This document shows, piece by piece, positions 45,631-54,488 of a stretch of DNA of 64,000 nt. Below the pieces are notes generated by a model that saw nothing but the letters and a program-made list of their open reading frames with translations, was not told where the DNA came from and made no database searches. A program made the position numbers and the translations under genes. The stretch's first letter is position 1. Each line of letters opens with the position of its first letter. Origin of the DNA: CALVNN01 sp964393975 (GTDB taxonomy: Bacteria > Bacillota > Clostridia > Christensenellales > UBA1242); contig CAYMVO010000001.1 of the NCBI GenBank assembly GCA_964393975.1, positions 85,901 to 149,900 on the forward strand, read 5' to 3'.

Positions 45631-45951
45631 TCACCTCTCTAATATCTCAAACTCATCACTACAATTTTTTAAAATCGCATCACACAAACCTTTATTTTTA
45701 ACGCCTAAAATTTTACAGTTATTAATACCTATAGCTTCACCTAAATCATTTGCATTTTTTAGTTTTATGATAGGTATATTGTAATCATTCGCCTTAAAAG
45801 AACTAACCTTCTCTATATTTTTACTTGGATTGCTTGGAATGATTATCAAGAACATTTTTTTTCGTGTCTCTTTTATTTTATCCGCACCAATAATCAAATA
45901 ATCACCTTTTTTTAAAAGTCCCAAGTAACCTATTAGTTTATTACTTAACAA
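45631..45951 (-). CDS. ylxQ: L7Ae-family ribosomal-type protein YlxQ
   Basis: RNA-binding protein of the L7Ae/L30e fold, 106 residues, with KLIGYLGLLKKGDYLIIGADKI, an IIPSNPSKN-type stretch and the C-terminal LGVKNKGLCDAIL. The start is a TTG at 45951 with GGAGG 6 bases upstream; the ATGs further upstream lie in ylxR. It overlaps ylxR by 11 bases and is always found between ylxR and infB in Firmicutes. Confidence 0.88.
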   Translation of the reverse strand: MLSNKLIGYLGLLKKGDYLIIGADKIKETRKKMFLIIIPSNPSKNIEKVSSFKANDYNIPIIKLKNANDLGEAIGINNCKILGVKNKGLCDAILKNCSDEFEILER

Positions 45952-46189
45952 AACAATCCTCCAAATATTCATAAATTTCAGTAGGTACAGCACACCTAAA
46001 AGATTTGTTAAAGGCTCTAATTTTGACCGCCTTTTTTACACAGTCACAGTTTTTGCAAATGTACGCACCACGACCATCAATTTTACCGCTTTCATCTATT
46101 TTAAAGCCATCAGTCATTTTTACAACTCTAACTAATTCATCTTTTGGTTTCATTTGCCTACAAGAAACACACATTCTTTTTCTAATCAC
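45941..46189 (-). CDS. ylxR: YlxR (DUF448) RNA-binding protein
   Basis: Small nucleic-acid-binding protein of 82 residues of the nusA-infB operon. The motifs are RMCVSCRQMKPKDELVRVV and DGRGAYICKNCDCVKKA, with four cysteines in two CxxC pairs, followed by a conserved FNKSFRC. It overlaps nusA by 8 bases. Confidence 0.95.
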   Translation of the reverse strand: MIRKRMCVSCRQMKPKDELVRVVKMTDGFKIDESGKIDGRGAYICKNCDCVKKAVKIRAFNKSFRCAVPTEIYEYLEDCFVK

Positions 46190-47294
46190 TTATGTCTCCA
46201 AATAAATCAGCGTCATCAGCTTGGATCTCTGAAATTTCCTCAGTTTGCTTTTCCTTAATGCTTGTCTCACTCTTAACATCCATCTTCCAACCAGTTAATT
46301 TTACAGCAAGTCTCACATTTAAGCCGTCTCTACCAATAGCAAGAGATAATTTATCGTCTGGTACAACAACCAAACTACTCTTAGCTAACTCATCGATAGC
46401 AACCGAAATAACTTTAGCTGGGCTAAGCGCATTAGCGATATAAATACTAGGATCATCACTATAAGGAATAATATCAATTTTTTCACCATTGATTTCACTC
46501 ACAATAGAGTTTACTCTAGAACCCTTATTACCAACACAAGCACCAACAGGATCGCATTGAGGATTTGTAGAACTAACGGCGATCTTCGTTCTATAACCTG
46601 CCTCACGAGCAATCCCTTTTATAACGACATCGCCATTTTGTATTTCAGGAACATCCAACTCAAACAATCGCTTTACAAAATTAGGGTTTGTTCTAGACAC
46701 TTGTATTTGTGTACCTCTCGTAGACTCTACTATCTTGCGAACATACACTTTGATACGAGAACCAACAGTAAGCTTCTCACCTGGAATAACTTCTTTCTCA
46801 TTAAGCACGCCTTCCGCATCCATACCACCCATATTTAAATAATAAGCGCCGTTTTCTTCACGCATAATAATTGCACTGATAAGCGTCCCTTCTTTATCCG
46901 ACAAAATACTATACTCTTGTGCTCTAGTAGCCTCTTTAAGCTTTTGCATGATAACATGTTTAACAGTTTGCGCTAAAATACGTCCAAACTCCTTAGTGCT
47001 CTCCTCTTGACTGATAATATCACCGACCTTATAAGTCCTCTTGATTTTCTTAGCATCTGCCAAACTAATTTCTTTATCAGTATCAACAACCTCATCAACA
47101 ATAGTCTTGTAACTGTATATCCTAATCATATTTTTCTCAGGAAACAACTTAACATCCGCAGACTTTGCTTCACCATAAGTCTTTTTATAAGCAGCAGTCA
47201 AACCAGTCTTTAACGCCTCAATAAAATATTCTTTCTTAATGTTTTTCTCTTTTTCCAAAGCATCTAGTGCTGCAAAAAACTCTTTACTAACCAT
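46182..47294 (-). CDS. nusA: Transcription termination/antitermination protein NusA
   Basis: RNA polymerase-associated factor, 370 residues. The N-terminal polymerase-binding domain (about 1-125) precedes an S1 domain (about 135-200, with GTLISAIIMREENGAYYLNMG) and two KH domains (about 205-345, with PVGACVGNKGSRV and LSLAIGRDGLNVRLA). It lacks the acidic repeats of Proteobacteria, as in other Gram-positives. It follows rimP in the same transcript. Confidence 0.97.
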   Translation of the reverse strand: MVSKEFFAALDALEKEKNIKKEYFIEALKTGLTAAYKKTYGEAKSADVKLFPEKNMIRIYSYKTIVDEVVDTDKEISLADAKKIKRTYKVGDIISQEESTKEFGRILAQTVKHVIMQKLKEATRAQEYSILSDKEGTLISAIIMREENGAYYLNMGGMDAEGVLNEKEVIPGEKLTVGSRIKVYVRKIVESTRGTQIQVSRTNPNFVKRLFELDVPEIQNGDVVIKGIAREAGYRTKIAVSSTNPQCDPVGACVGNKGSRVNSIVSEINGEKIDIIPYSDDPSIYIANALSPAKVISVAIDELAKSSLVVVPDDKLSLAIGRDGLNVRLAVKLTGWKMDVKSETSIKEKQTEEISEIQADDADLFGDISD

Positions 47295-47313
47295 TTTTAA
47301 AAATCCTTTTTAC

Positions 47314-47775
47314 TTAAAATTCCAATTTTGGGATACAAACCGCAATCTTGTCGACCTCTAAATCAACATTCTCACCATCTTCATCCAATGTTAAAATCTC
47401 ATCAGTAGCGTTTATAATCTTGCCACAATGCAACTTTTTACCCTTGTATGGTGAATAAAACTTTATCTCTACCTCAGTACCGATTTTCCTCAGAAAATCT
47501 TTTGTTGTCCTAAGTGGTCTATCCAACCCACAAGAACTCACATTTAGTATATATGACACGCCCTCAGTCGGATCAAGCTCATCCAGTGGTGCATCAATAG
47601 CGGTATGCAATTTCTCGCATAATTCTAAATCAACTCCCTCAGGTTTATCAATGTACACAGTCAAATTGTACCCATTAACTTTTTTAGCATACTCAATCTC
47701 AACGACTTCCACACCAATCTCGCTCGCTTTTTCTTCTATAAGCGGAGTAACCAATTGCACTACTTTACTAGCCAT
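47314..47775 (-). CDS. rimP: Ribosome maturation factor RimP
   Basis: Assembly factor of the 30S subunit, 153 residues, with two domains: the alpha/beta N domain with EVVEIEYAKKVNGYNLTVYIDKPEG (about 20-45, cited in part) and the Sm-like C domain. YILNVSSCGLDRPLRTTKDF is the signature between them. First gene of the rimP-nusA-...-truB operon, with AAAAAGGAG upstream. Confidence 0.95.
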   Translation of the reverse strand: MASKVVQLVTPLIEEKASEIGVEVVEIEYAKKVNGYNLTVYIDKPEGVDLELCEKLHTAIDAPLDELDPTEGVSYILNVSSCGLDRPLRTTKDFLRKIGTEVEIKFYSPYKGKKLHCGKIINATDEILTLDEDGENVDLEVDKIAVCIPKLEF

Positions 47776-47797
47776 AAAATGCTCCTTTTTAAAATTT

Positions 47798-47823
47798 TAG
47801 AGCGGACACCAAAGTCCACTCTA
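47798..47823 (-). promoter_or_regulatory. Leader hairpin directly upstream of rimP
   Basis: Minus-strand TAGAGTGGAC pairs with GTCCGCTCTA (one G-U pair) around TTTGGT. The hairpin ends about 8 bases before the AAAAAGGAG ribosome-binding site. There is no good T-run, so it is not a clear terminator. Confidence 0.5.
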
Positions 47824-47918
47824 AAGTTAAAAACAATATTTAACTGTCTATATAATAACACATAGACCAATAAAAAGCAACTATTTTTATAAAAAAGTTG
47901 AAATTTATTCATAAAAAA

Positions 47919-48191
47919 ACCGTAAATGATCTTACTGGCTACACTACATCCAAGTGTTATCCCTAGTCAATGCTCCACCAAAGTTACTTATGGCACATCA
48001 AAAACAATTGATTAATGTTGCTACATTCCTGTCCTCACATGGTTCTCAACGCTTGATTGCATAAGGCCCTGACTTCAACACACGTACTAAGGTAACTTAA
48101 ACCCACAAATAGGTATCGCGTAAGACCTTTTAACCCTGCTATAGCGGATTGCAGGTTACAGAGCACCGCTACCCCTCCATCCATTACGGTA
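47919..48191 (-). ncRNA. ffs: Signal recognition particle RNA, large type with Alu domain
   Basis: RNA core of the signal recognition particle. On the minus strand the 5' Alu domain has GGTAGCGGTGCTCTGTAAC then CTGCAATCCGCTATAGCAGG, nearly the Bacillus sequence. Domain IV is at 48014-48042: AGG-ACA-GGAA-TGT-AGCA, a GGAA tetraloop on a three-pair stem with the AGG/AGCA internal loop that binds Ffh. The RNA ends pair (ACCGTAA with TTTACGGT). A T-run follows the 3' end. Length about 270 nt. Confidence 0.94.
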
Positions 48192-48196
48192 ACATT

Positions 48197-48225
48197 ATTA
48201 TAATATAACTAAATACAAAAATCAA
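48197..48225 (-). promoter_or_regulatory. Sigma-A promoter of the SRP RNA
   Basis: Minus-strand TTGATT (48225-48220), 17-base spacer, TATAAT (48202-48197), 6 bases before the first paired base of the RNA. Confidence 0.9.
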
Positions 48226-48232
48226 CTACTTT

Positions 48233-49477
48233 TTATAAATTTAATAGTTTATCACTACACCTTTTAAAATTTTCAAGTATGGTATCAGCATCTTCCGACA
48301 AAAAGTACTCGCCACTTTCATATAAAATTTTGCCATTTACCATAGTAAGATATACATCCTTACTATTTGCTGAATACACAAAACTTTGTGCTAAATTATT
48401 TAAAGGTTGATAGTTTGGTTCACTCAAATCCACCAAAATCAAGTCCGCCAAATACCCCACCTTTATCTCACCAAGATTATCATATCCCAACGCCTTAGCG
48501 CCGTTAACAGTAGCAAATCTAACCGCCTCATTTCCTTCAATTGCTGTAGGTTCGTGCAAAACGCCTTTTTGCAAAACGGAAGCAAGATACATCTCATTAA
48601 ACATATCAAGTCTGTTATTACTGCCAGCGCTATCTGTTCCAAGACAAACATTCACACCTTTTTTATTTAAACTATAAAGACTAGCAATTCCACTACCTAG
48701 TTTAAGGTTGCTAGCAGGATTTGACGCTATCGATACATTATTATCTAATAGTATTTGAATATCATCATCATCTAAATGTACACAATGGGCACAAATACAC
48801 GGTCTAGTAAACAAGCCATAATCATCTAAATACGCAATAGGTGTCATATTATGCTTTGCCACACAATCACCCACCTCTTTTAACGTTTCAGCAGTATGAA
48901 CGGTAATACTTGTGTTGTATTTATGAGCGAGTTCTACTACATTTTTTACATCTTCTTCCGTTGTTGTATATACGGAATGTAGTCCTATAAAAATCTTAAA
49001 CATATCGCTTGTCTTATAATCTCTAAAATAAGCATCATAATCAGCAAGCGTGTTTCCTCCACAAGCACAAAGGCGAAAACCAGACTTTACAAATGTGTCA
49101 TAGCGTGCTTTCATATTGAAATACATATCAAGACAGCAAGTTACACCTCCGCGGACATACTCTTTTATACTCTGCATATTACTCCAGTAATAGTCCTCAT
49201 AGGTCATTCTTTCTTCAATAGGCATTATACTACCAAATAGCCATGTCTCAAGATCAGTATCATCTGATATACCCCTCATATATGTCATTCCACTATGAGC
49301 GTGCGTGTCTATAAGCCCAGGCATAAGCAAATTACCTTTAACATCTATTTCCCTATCAAACAAGCCACCTTTTTTGCTATCACCCACATAAGTAATTATA
49401 TTATCTTCCACCCACACTTCCCCACAAATCAATTCGCTAGGAGTCAATATGCGTGCATTGTAAAATCTATACTTCAT
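48233..49477 (-). CDS. Amidohydrolase, MTA/SAH deaminase family
   Basis: Metal-dependent amidohydrolase of the 5-methylthioadenosine/S-adenosylhomocysteine deaminase (TrzN/AtzB-like) group, 414 residues. The TIM-barrel core starts at LLMPGLIDTHAHSGMTYMRG, with metal histidines in THAH. It continues with GLHSVYTT, the ligand His in TVHTAET, HCVHLDDDDIQ and the metal Asp in CLGTDSAGSNN. The C terminus has the usual GYLADLILVDL. It could recycle SAH or MTA, or deaminate another purine. It overlaps galU by 11 bases. Confidence 0.9.
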   Translation of the reverse strand: MKYRFYNARILTPSELICGEVWVEDNIITYVGDSKKGGLFDREIDVKGNLLMPGLIDTHAHSGMTYMRGISDDTDLETWLFGSIMPIEERMTYEDYYWSNMQSIKEYVRGGVTCCLDMYFNMKARYDTFVKSGFRLCACGGNTLADYDAYFRDYKTSDMFKIFIGLHSVYTTTEEDVKNVVELAHKYNTSITVHTAETLKEVGDCVAKHNMTPIAYLDDYGLFTRPCICAHCVHLDDDDIQILLDNNVSIASNPASNLKLGSGIASLYSLNKKGVNVCLGTDSAGSNNRLDMFNEMYLASVLQKGVLHEPTAIEGNEAVRFATVNGAKALGYDNLGEIKVGYLADLILVDLSEPNYQPLNNLAQSFVYSANSKDVYLTMVNGKILYESGEYFLSEDADTILENFKRCSDKLLNL

Positions 49478-50330
49478 CTGATTTCACAACCTCCCTCATA
49501 AAATTTATAATATCCTTTTTCAATTCTTCATCTTTTAAACTCGCAAAAATATTCGCTTTGATAAAGCCCAATTTACTCCCCGTATCAAATCTAACGCCAT
49601 CACCCACAATACCATTAAGACCTCTAATTTTTGACAATTTATTTAAACAATCAATAAAATTAATTTCTTCGCAAGCACCTCTAAAACATTCAATACACTC
49701 AAAGATCTCTGGAGTCATAACATATCTGCCAATATTTGCGAACAAACTAGGTGGATTTTGCATAGGTTTTTCTACAAAACCTTTTAATGATAATGTATTT
49801 GATTCATAATCAATATCAGCTATTCCATACAGTTTTGTTTCTTTAGGTGAAACTTCGCTTAGTGCCACACATGATATGCCATATTCCTCATAACACTCTA
49901 TAAGTTGCATAGTAAGAGATTTTTCACCAAAAAACACTTCATCCCCTACGCAAAGCACAAATGCATCATCCCCAACAAAACCTCTAGACAAACTCACCGC
50001 ATCAGCAAACCCCAAAGGTTCTTTTTGAATCATATAACTTATCTTAGCATATTTGTCTTGATTGGTAACCAAATCAAATAGTACTTTGTTTTTGTTTTTG
50101 AGATTCAACTCAACCTCGACATTTCTATCAAAATGTCTTAGTATAGACTCTTTTCCTCTACTAATTATCATACAAATTTGTTCGATACCAGCCTCGCTTA
50201 ATTCCTTTACTAAAATCTCCAAAATTGGAGTATTAATAATAGGAAAAAGTTCCTTAGGTACCGCCTTTGTTGCTGGCAAAAATCTTGTGCCAAATCCCGC
50301 CACAGCAATAACTGCTTTTTTAATCTGCAT
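49467..50330 (-). CDS. galU: UTP--glucose-1-phosphate uridylyltransferase
   Basis: Makes UDP-glucose for envelope glycans; 287 residues. It has the nucleotidyltransferase start KAVIAVAGFGTRFLPATKAVPKELFPI (GTRFLPATK is the key part), KEPLGFADAVSLSR, LCVGDEVF and GFVEKP. The ATG giving MQIKKAV has GAGGTG 6 bases upstream; a GTG three codons earlier lies inside that site. Paired with the amidohydrolase by overlap, though no pathway link is obvious. Confidence 0.94.
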   Translation of the reverse strand: MQIKKAVIAVAGFGTRFLPATKAVPKELFPIINTPILEILVKELSEAGIEQICMIISRGKESILRHFDRNVEVELNLKNKNKVLFDLVTNQDKYAKISYMIQKEPLGFADAVSLSRGFVGDDAFVLCVGDEVFFGEKSLTMQLIECYEEYGISCVALSEVSPKETKLYGIADIDYESNTLSLKGFVEKPMQNPPSLFANIGRYVMTPEIFECIECFRGACEEINFIDCLNKLSKIRGLNGIVGDGVRFDTGSKLGFIKANIFASLKDEELKKDIINFMREVVKSDEV

Positions 50331-50424
50331 CAAATCCACCTCAAAAATAATTTAATCATAAACGCTCAAAAATATCTACTTTTTTACCCGTTCACAATAT
50401 GTTACTTTATATGCAGTAGTATTA

Positions 50425-51108
50425 TTATTTGCCTATAAACTTAGAAATATTAAAAAATTTCCAAGGCAACTCTTCTTCAGGTGGATAAGAAATAAATGTC
50501 ATTGTCTTTTTTAATGTTGGGTGTTCAAATGTAAGTTTGTACGCCCAAAGAGCTAGCTTGCCTTTATGCTTACTGCCATACTTTACATCTGCAAACACAG
50601 GATTACCTATAGTACTCATTTGCACCCTTATTTGATGCGAGCGCCCCGTTATCAAATCTATATCCACAAGGCTCACTTTCTTCTCAGCATCTGACAAAAC
50701 ATTGTATCTTAAAACTGCTTCTTTGGCACCCTCTTCCAGCATAGGTACCACCTTCACTATATTAAGGTCATTATTTTTCTTTAGATAGTGCGTTAATTGA
50801 CCAAACCGCTCTCTAGGAACACCTTCAACCACAGCAAAATACTTTTTATGCATTACACCCTCTTTGATTTGCTCGCTCAATCTACTAGCACATTTGGAAG
50901 TCTTCGCAAAAACCATAACTCCACCGGTCGGTCTATCCAGCCTGTGCACTAGTCCAACATATACATTACCTTCCTTATGATATGTTTCCTTAATGTATTT
51001 TTTTACTTGAGATAGCATACTTTCATCTTCGGTGACATCCTCTTGACTAGGTATATTTTGTGGCTTAACCACCACTATCAAATGGTTATCCTCGTATAAA
51101 ATATCCAT
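50425..51108 (-). CDS. RluA-family pseudouridine synthase
   Basis: Pseudouridine synthase of the RluA/RluD group, 227 residues, with no S4 domain. The catalytic block is GLVHRLDRPTGGVMVFAKTSKCA (Asp in HRLDRPTGG, about residue 60) and the C-terminal DIDLITGRSHQIRVQMSTIG. Its ATG overlaps the ileS stop by one base, so it is cotranscribed under the Ile T-box. Target RNA cannot be told from sequence. Confidence 0.93.
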   Translation of the reverse strand: MDILYEDNHLIVVVKPQNIPSQEDVTEDESMLSQVKKYIKETYHKEGNVYVGLVHRLDRPTGGVMVFAKTSKCASRLSEQIKEGVMHKKYFAVVEGVPRERFGQLTHYLKKNNDLNIVKVVPMLEEGAKEAVLRYNVLSDAEKKVSLVDIDLITGRSHQIRVQMSTIGNPVFADVKYGSKHKGKLALWAYKLTFEHPTLKKTMTFISYPPEEELPWKFFNISKFIGK

Positions 51109-54100
51109 TATTTGTTCACTTCCTTTAATTTTATAACTATATGGCTATCATCTAAATCAAACTCTTTACTTGCAGTAAAATCGGTCAAATCGGTAATTTC
51201 AAAAGCTAAAACCTCTTGTTTTATCTTCTCCCCAAACATTTTTACCATTTTAGTAATTACTTCACTATTTGTTTCAATACTTAAAACAATTCTTTGTTCA
51301 ATCAAATAACCACTTTCTTTTCTAAGCACTTGAATTTGTCTTATAAGCTCCCTACTCAAACCTTCTAGCATTAAGTTTTCATCAATAGTAACATCTAGTG
51401 CAATGGTTAAATTATTTTCAGTAGCGACAACAAACTCATCTTTTGGCTTATAGTTTAGTACAAGTAAATCACTATTTAGTTTGTAGTCTCCTATCTCCAC
51501 CTCTCCGTTACTGTAATCATTTACTAGTTTAGCCATTTGTGCGCTATCAGCATCAACAAGTAATTGTTTTACTTTTTGGACATCGCCCTTAAGCACAGCA
51601 CCAGCTTTCCTAAAATCAAGCGTCAAATAAGCATTGTTATATTTTGTTGTATCTGCCTCAAAAACTATTTCTTTGATATTGAGTTCTTCTTTTATTATTG
51701 ATAAATAGTCCGCTACTACACTCTTTATTGATTCATCACCTGTATAAAACAAAGTCTTAAGAGGTTGCTTTACTTTGATTTGGTTTTCATTTCTCAATCT
51801 TTGTGCTAATGTGATAATATTCCTTACAACCACTGCATTTGCCACCAACGTATCGTCGTCAATATCATAAGTATTTATCGCAAACCCGCTGAGCATCACA
51901 CTTTCCTTTTCATTTGGTTCGTATATCCTCACTGACTCTTGCCACATATACTCAGTAATAAATGGAATAATAGGCGCCATTACTTTCATCATGTTTTTAA
52001 GTGCATAATAAAGACTAAAATATGCATTTAGTTTATCTTCATTATCTTCAGATTTCCAAAATCTTCTTCGGTTAATTCTAATATACCAGTTTGTTAAATC
52101 ATCTGTGTATTTTTCAAATTCTTCTACGACCTTGAAATACGCATTGTTTTCATAACTTTCTGTTGCAAAATCTATAAATTTATTGGTCCTTTCTATGAGC
52201 CATTTATCCGTAATATTCAAAGTCTCTTTTTTAGGATTATAACCATCTAGTTTTGGTTTATCAATGCTAGCATAAGTATCAAAAAACACAAAAGCATTCC
52301 AAAGCCCCATAATTTTTCTTCTTGCGTCCTCGCATACCGACATACCAAATCTTGTATCGTTTTGCATATTATTACCCGCAAAAACATACCTAATCACATC
52401 TGCACCGACTTGCTCTACTATCACATTGAAATCAATATTATTAGGACCAGATTTACTAAATTTACTACCATCTTCCGCAACTAACGTTGCAAAACCGATT
52501 ACTTTCTTATAAGGTGCTTTTTCTTCTAATACAACCGACATAAACAATATAGAATAGAACCAAAGTCTAATCTGCTCTTTCATCTCTATAACGCAATCTA
52601 TAGGGAAATTTTTACGCCAAAACTCTTTATCAGTAAAGTATTTTTTCGTAGAAAATGGTGTAATACCCGCATCCAACCAGCAATCACCCACCTCCGCTAC
52701 TCTAGACACCTTAGCGTGACATTTTGGACAAGTAATCTTAACATTATCTATATATGGTCTATGCAAATGAGGCAAAGCATTGACTTCTTCTTCGCTAGAT
52801 AATTTTTTAAGAGTATCTAGAGAATCAACAACCGTCAATTCACCACACTCTTCGCATCTATAAAACGGCAAAGGCAAGCCATAGAAACGCTTACGAGAGA
52901 TATTCCAATCACCCATATTTGCGAGCCAATCTTTCATTCTTTCCTTCAAGAAAGCAGGTTGCCACTTGACGGTCTCAATCGCCTCAAGTAGCTTTGGTCT
53001 TAGTTCGTCCACCGCAATATACCACTCTTTACTGAGTCTAAATATTAAAGGATTTTTACATCTCCAGCAAATAGGATATCTATGGGTGTACTTATGAGTA
53101 TAATAAAGTGTCCCGTTTTCTTTCATTTTTTCAAAAACTTCCTCATAAGCATCTAGCGCTTTTTTACCTGTCAAAAAATCAAATCCCTTTATGAATACAC
53201 CGTTTTCATCTACTGGCACAATGATTTCAAGCCCCAATTTTTGCCCTAATTCAAAATCTTCAGCGCCACATCCAGGTGCAATATGCACTGCACCCGAACC
53301 TTCAGTCGCATCAACATATTCAGCTGGTACAATCTTATGAATAAACTTTTGACACTCAAAACTCGGAAACACTGTCTCGTATTCAAGACCTATTAATTCA
53401 CTTCCTTTAACCACCTTAATGACTTCAACTAAATCTTTTCTAAGTACTTTTAGTGCAGTAGAACATACTATCAAACATCTATCACTACTTGCCACTTTAC
53501 ACACGCTATACTCAAGATTTGGGTTAACCGCCACTGCGACATTTGACGACAAAGTCCAAGGTGTAGTAGTCCATACCAATATACTACAGTTTGTATCTTT
53601 AATAGGCATCTTAAAGAAAACTGCATCGTGCTCCATATCTTTATAACTATCGGATAGTTCGTGCTCGGATAAAGAGGTCCCACAGTGAGCACACCAAGGC
53701 ATAGGTCTATATTTCTCTATCAACCAACCTTTATCATAGCATTTCTTTAAAAAATACCAAATACTAGTAATGTTATTGTCTGAATTGGTCATATAGCTAT
53801 CATCCCAATTCATCCATTGACCTAGTCTCTTAGACTGTTCGGTGATCCTATCCGCAAAATATTTCACTCTAGACATACATTCTTCGGTAAATTTATCCAT
53901 ACCGTATTTCATAATATCCGGCTTACCTTGTAATCCTAGCGCCTTTTCAACATTCACCTCCACCCAAAGTCCTTGAGCATCAAAACCATTTTGATAATGA
54001 GCATCATAGCCTTGCATTCCTTTAAATCTCAACATTATATCCTTCAGAGACCTATTCCAAGCGTGATGCAATTTCATTTCATTATTAGCGGTAATGGGAC

Positions 54101-54233
54101 CATCCAAAAAAGCATAATATTTGCCTGATTTTTTATTTTGTTCTTTTAGTTTTTCAAAAGATTTATTTTCATTCCAAAATTTTAAAACATCTTTTTCCAT
54201 AGCGACAAAGTCGCCTTTATAATCTTTTTTCAT
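51108..54233 (-). CDS. ileS: Isoleucine--tRNA ligase with altered HIGH motif
   Basis: Class I synthetase charging tRNA-Ile, 1041 residues. The nucleotide-binding core, CP1 editing domain (about 190-390, with WTTTPWTL) and KFSKS (in DGSKFSKSGPN, for KMSKS) are present. A zinc-type cysteine pair occurs in YRCEECGELT and another in KITCPKCHAK, and the anticodon-binding and long C-terminal regions are present. The normal HIGH is replaced: DGPITANNEMKLHHAWNRS gives K54-L-H-H57. The GPITANN...HHAW pattern matches a known IleRS subgroup with swapped GXHH. The enzyme is preceded by an Ile T-box and followed by a pseudouridine synthase. Confidence 0.96.
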   Translation of the reverse strand: MKKDYKGDFVAMEKDVLKFWNENKSFEKLKEQNKKSGKYYAFLDGPITANNEMKLHHAWNRSLKDIMLRFKGMQGYDAHYQNGFDAQGLWVEVNVEKALGLQGKPDIMKYGMDKFTEECMSRVKYFADRITEQSKRLGQWMNWDDSYMTNSDNNITSIWYFLKKCYDKGWLIEKYRPMPWCAHCGTSLSEHELSDSYKDMEHDAVFFKMPIKDTNCSILVWTTTPWTLSSNVAVAVNPNLEYSVCKVASSDRCLIVCSTALKVLRKDLVEVIKVVKGSELIGLEYETVFPSFECQKFIHKIVPAEYVDATEGSGAVHIAPGCGAEDFELGQKLGLEIIVPVDENGVFIKGFDFLTGKKALDAYEEVFEKMKENGTLYYTHKYTHRYPICWRCKNPLIFRLSKEWYIAVDELRPKLLEAIETVKWQPAFLKERMKDWLANMGDWNISRKRFYGLPLPFYRCEECGELTVVDSLDTLKKLSSEEEVNALPHLHRPYIDNVKITCPKCHAKVSRVAEVGDCWLDAGITPFSTKKYFTDKEFWRKNFPIDCVIEMKEQIRLWFYSILFMSVVLEEKAPYKKVIGFATLVAEDGSKFSKSGPNNIDFNVIVEQVGADVIRYVFAGNNMQNDTRFGMSVCEDARRKIMGLWNAFVFFDTYASIDKPKLDGYNPKKETLNITDKWLIERTNKFIDFATESYENNAYFKVVEEFEKYTDDLTNWYIRINRRRFWKSEDNEDKLNAYFSLYYALKNMMKVMAPIIPFITEYMWQESVRIYEPNEKESVMLSGFAINTYDIDDDTLVANAVVVRNIITLAQRLRNENQIKVKQPLKTLFYTGDESIKSVVADYLSIIKEELNIKEIVFEADTTKYNNAYLTLDFRKAGAVLKGDVQKVKQLLVDADSAQMAKLVNDYSNGEVEIGDYKLNSDLLVLNYKPKDEFVVATENNLTIALDVTIDENLMLEGLSRELIRQIQVLRKESGYLIEQRIVLSIETNSEVITKMVKMFGEKIKQEVLAFEITDLTDFTASKEFDLDDSHIVIKLKEVNK

Positions 54234-54239
54234 ATATTC

Positions 54240-54450
54240 TCCTCTAAAAAATAACGTAACTACGCCAAAAATGCATAGTCACGCCTCAAAAAAAGACCTA
54301 TTGACAGTGCACTGTTGACACCCGTTTTATTGACGCAAAAACTTAAATCGTAACCACTTACTCTTAATTCAGCGGTTCAGCTCTAAAGGTGATAATCTAA
54401 CAATCACTTAACCAATTTTCACCAACCATTAGCTCTCTAATAAGTGGGTT
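54240..54450 (-). promoter_or_regulatory. T-box leader of ileS, Ile-specific, atypical antiterminator
   Basis: Minus-strand Stem I is canonical: AGAGAGCTAATGGTTGGTG, then the specifier loop ATTATCACC with AUC (Ile) at 54393-54391, then GAGCTGAAC. A terminator just before the ribosome-binding site pairs CGTGACTATGC (54283-54273) with GCGTAGTTACG (54265-54255) and runs into TTATTTTTT. The usual T-box motif with UGGNACC is not recognisable. The only nearby UGGU is in AGTAAGTGGTTACG, whose 3' part can pair with the terminator's 5' arm. Confidence 0.85.
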
Positions 54451-54488
54451 TGTTAAATCGTGTCCTTTATAATAACGCTTTATCTTAT

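Noticed and set aside
54301..54336. Three TTGACN units on the plus strand as possible -35 boxes or a small repeat array
   Set aside because: No -10 boxes follow and they lie inside the ileS leader; better treated as part of that RNA.
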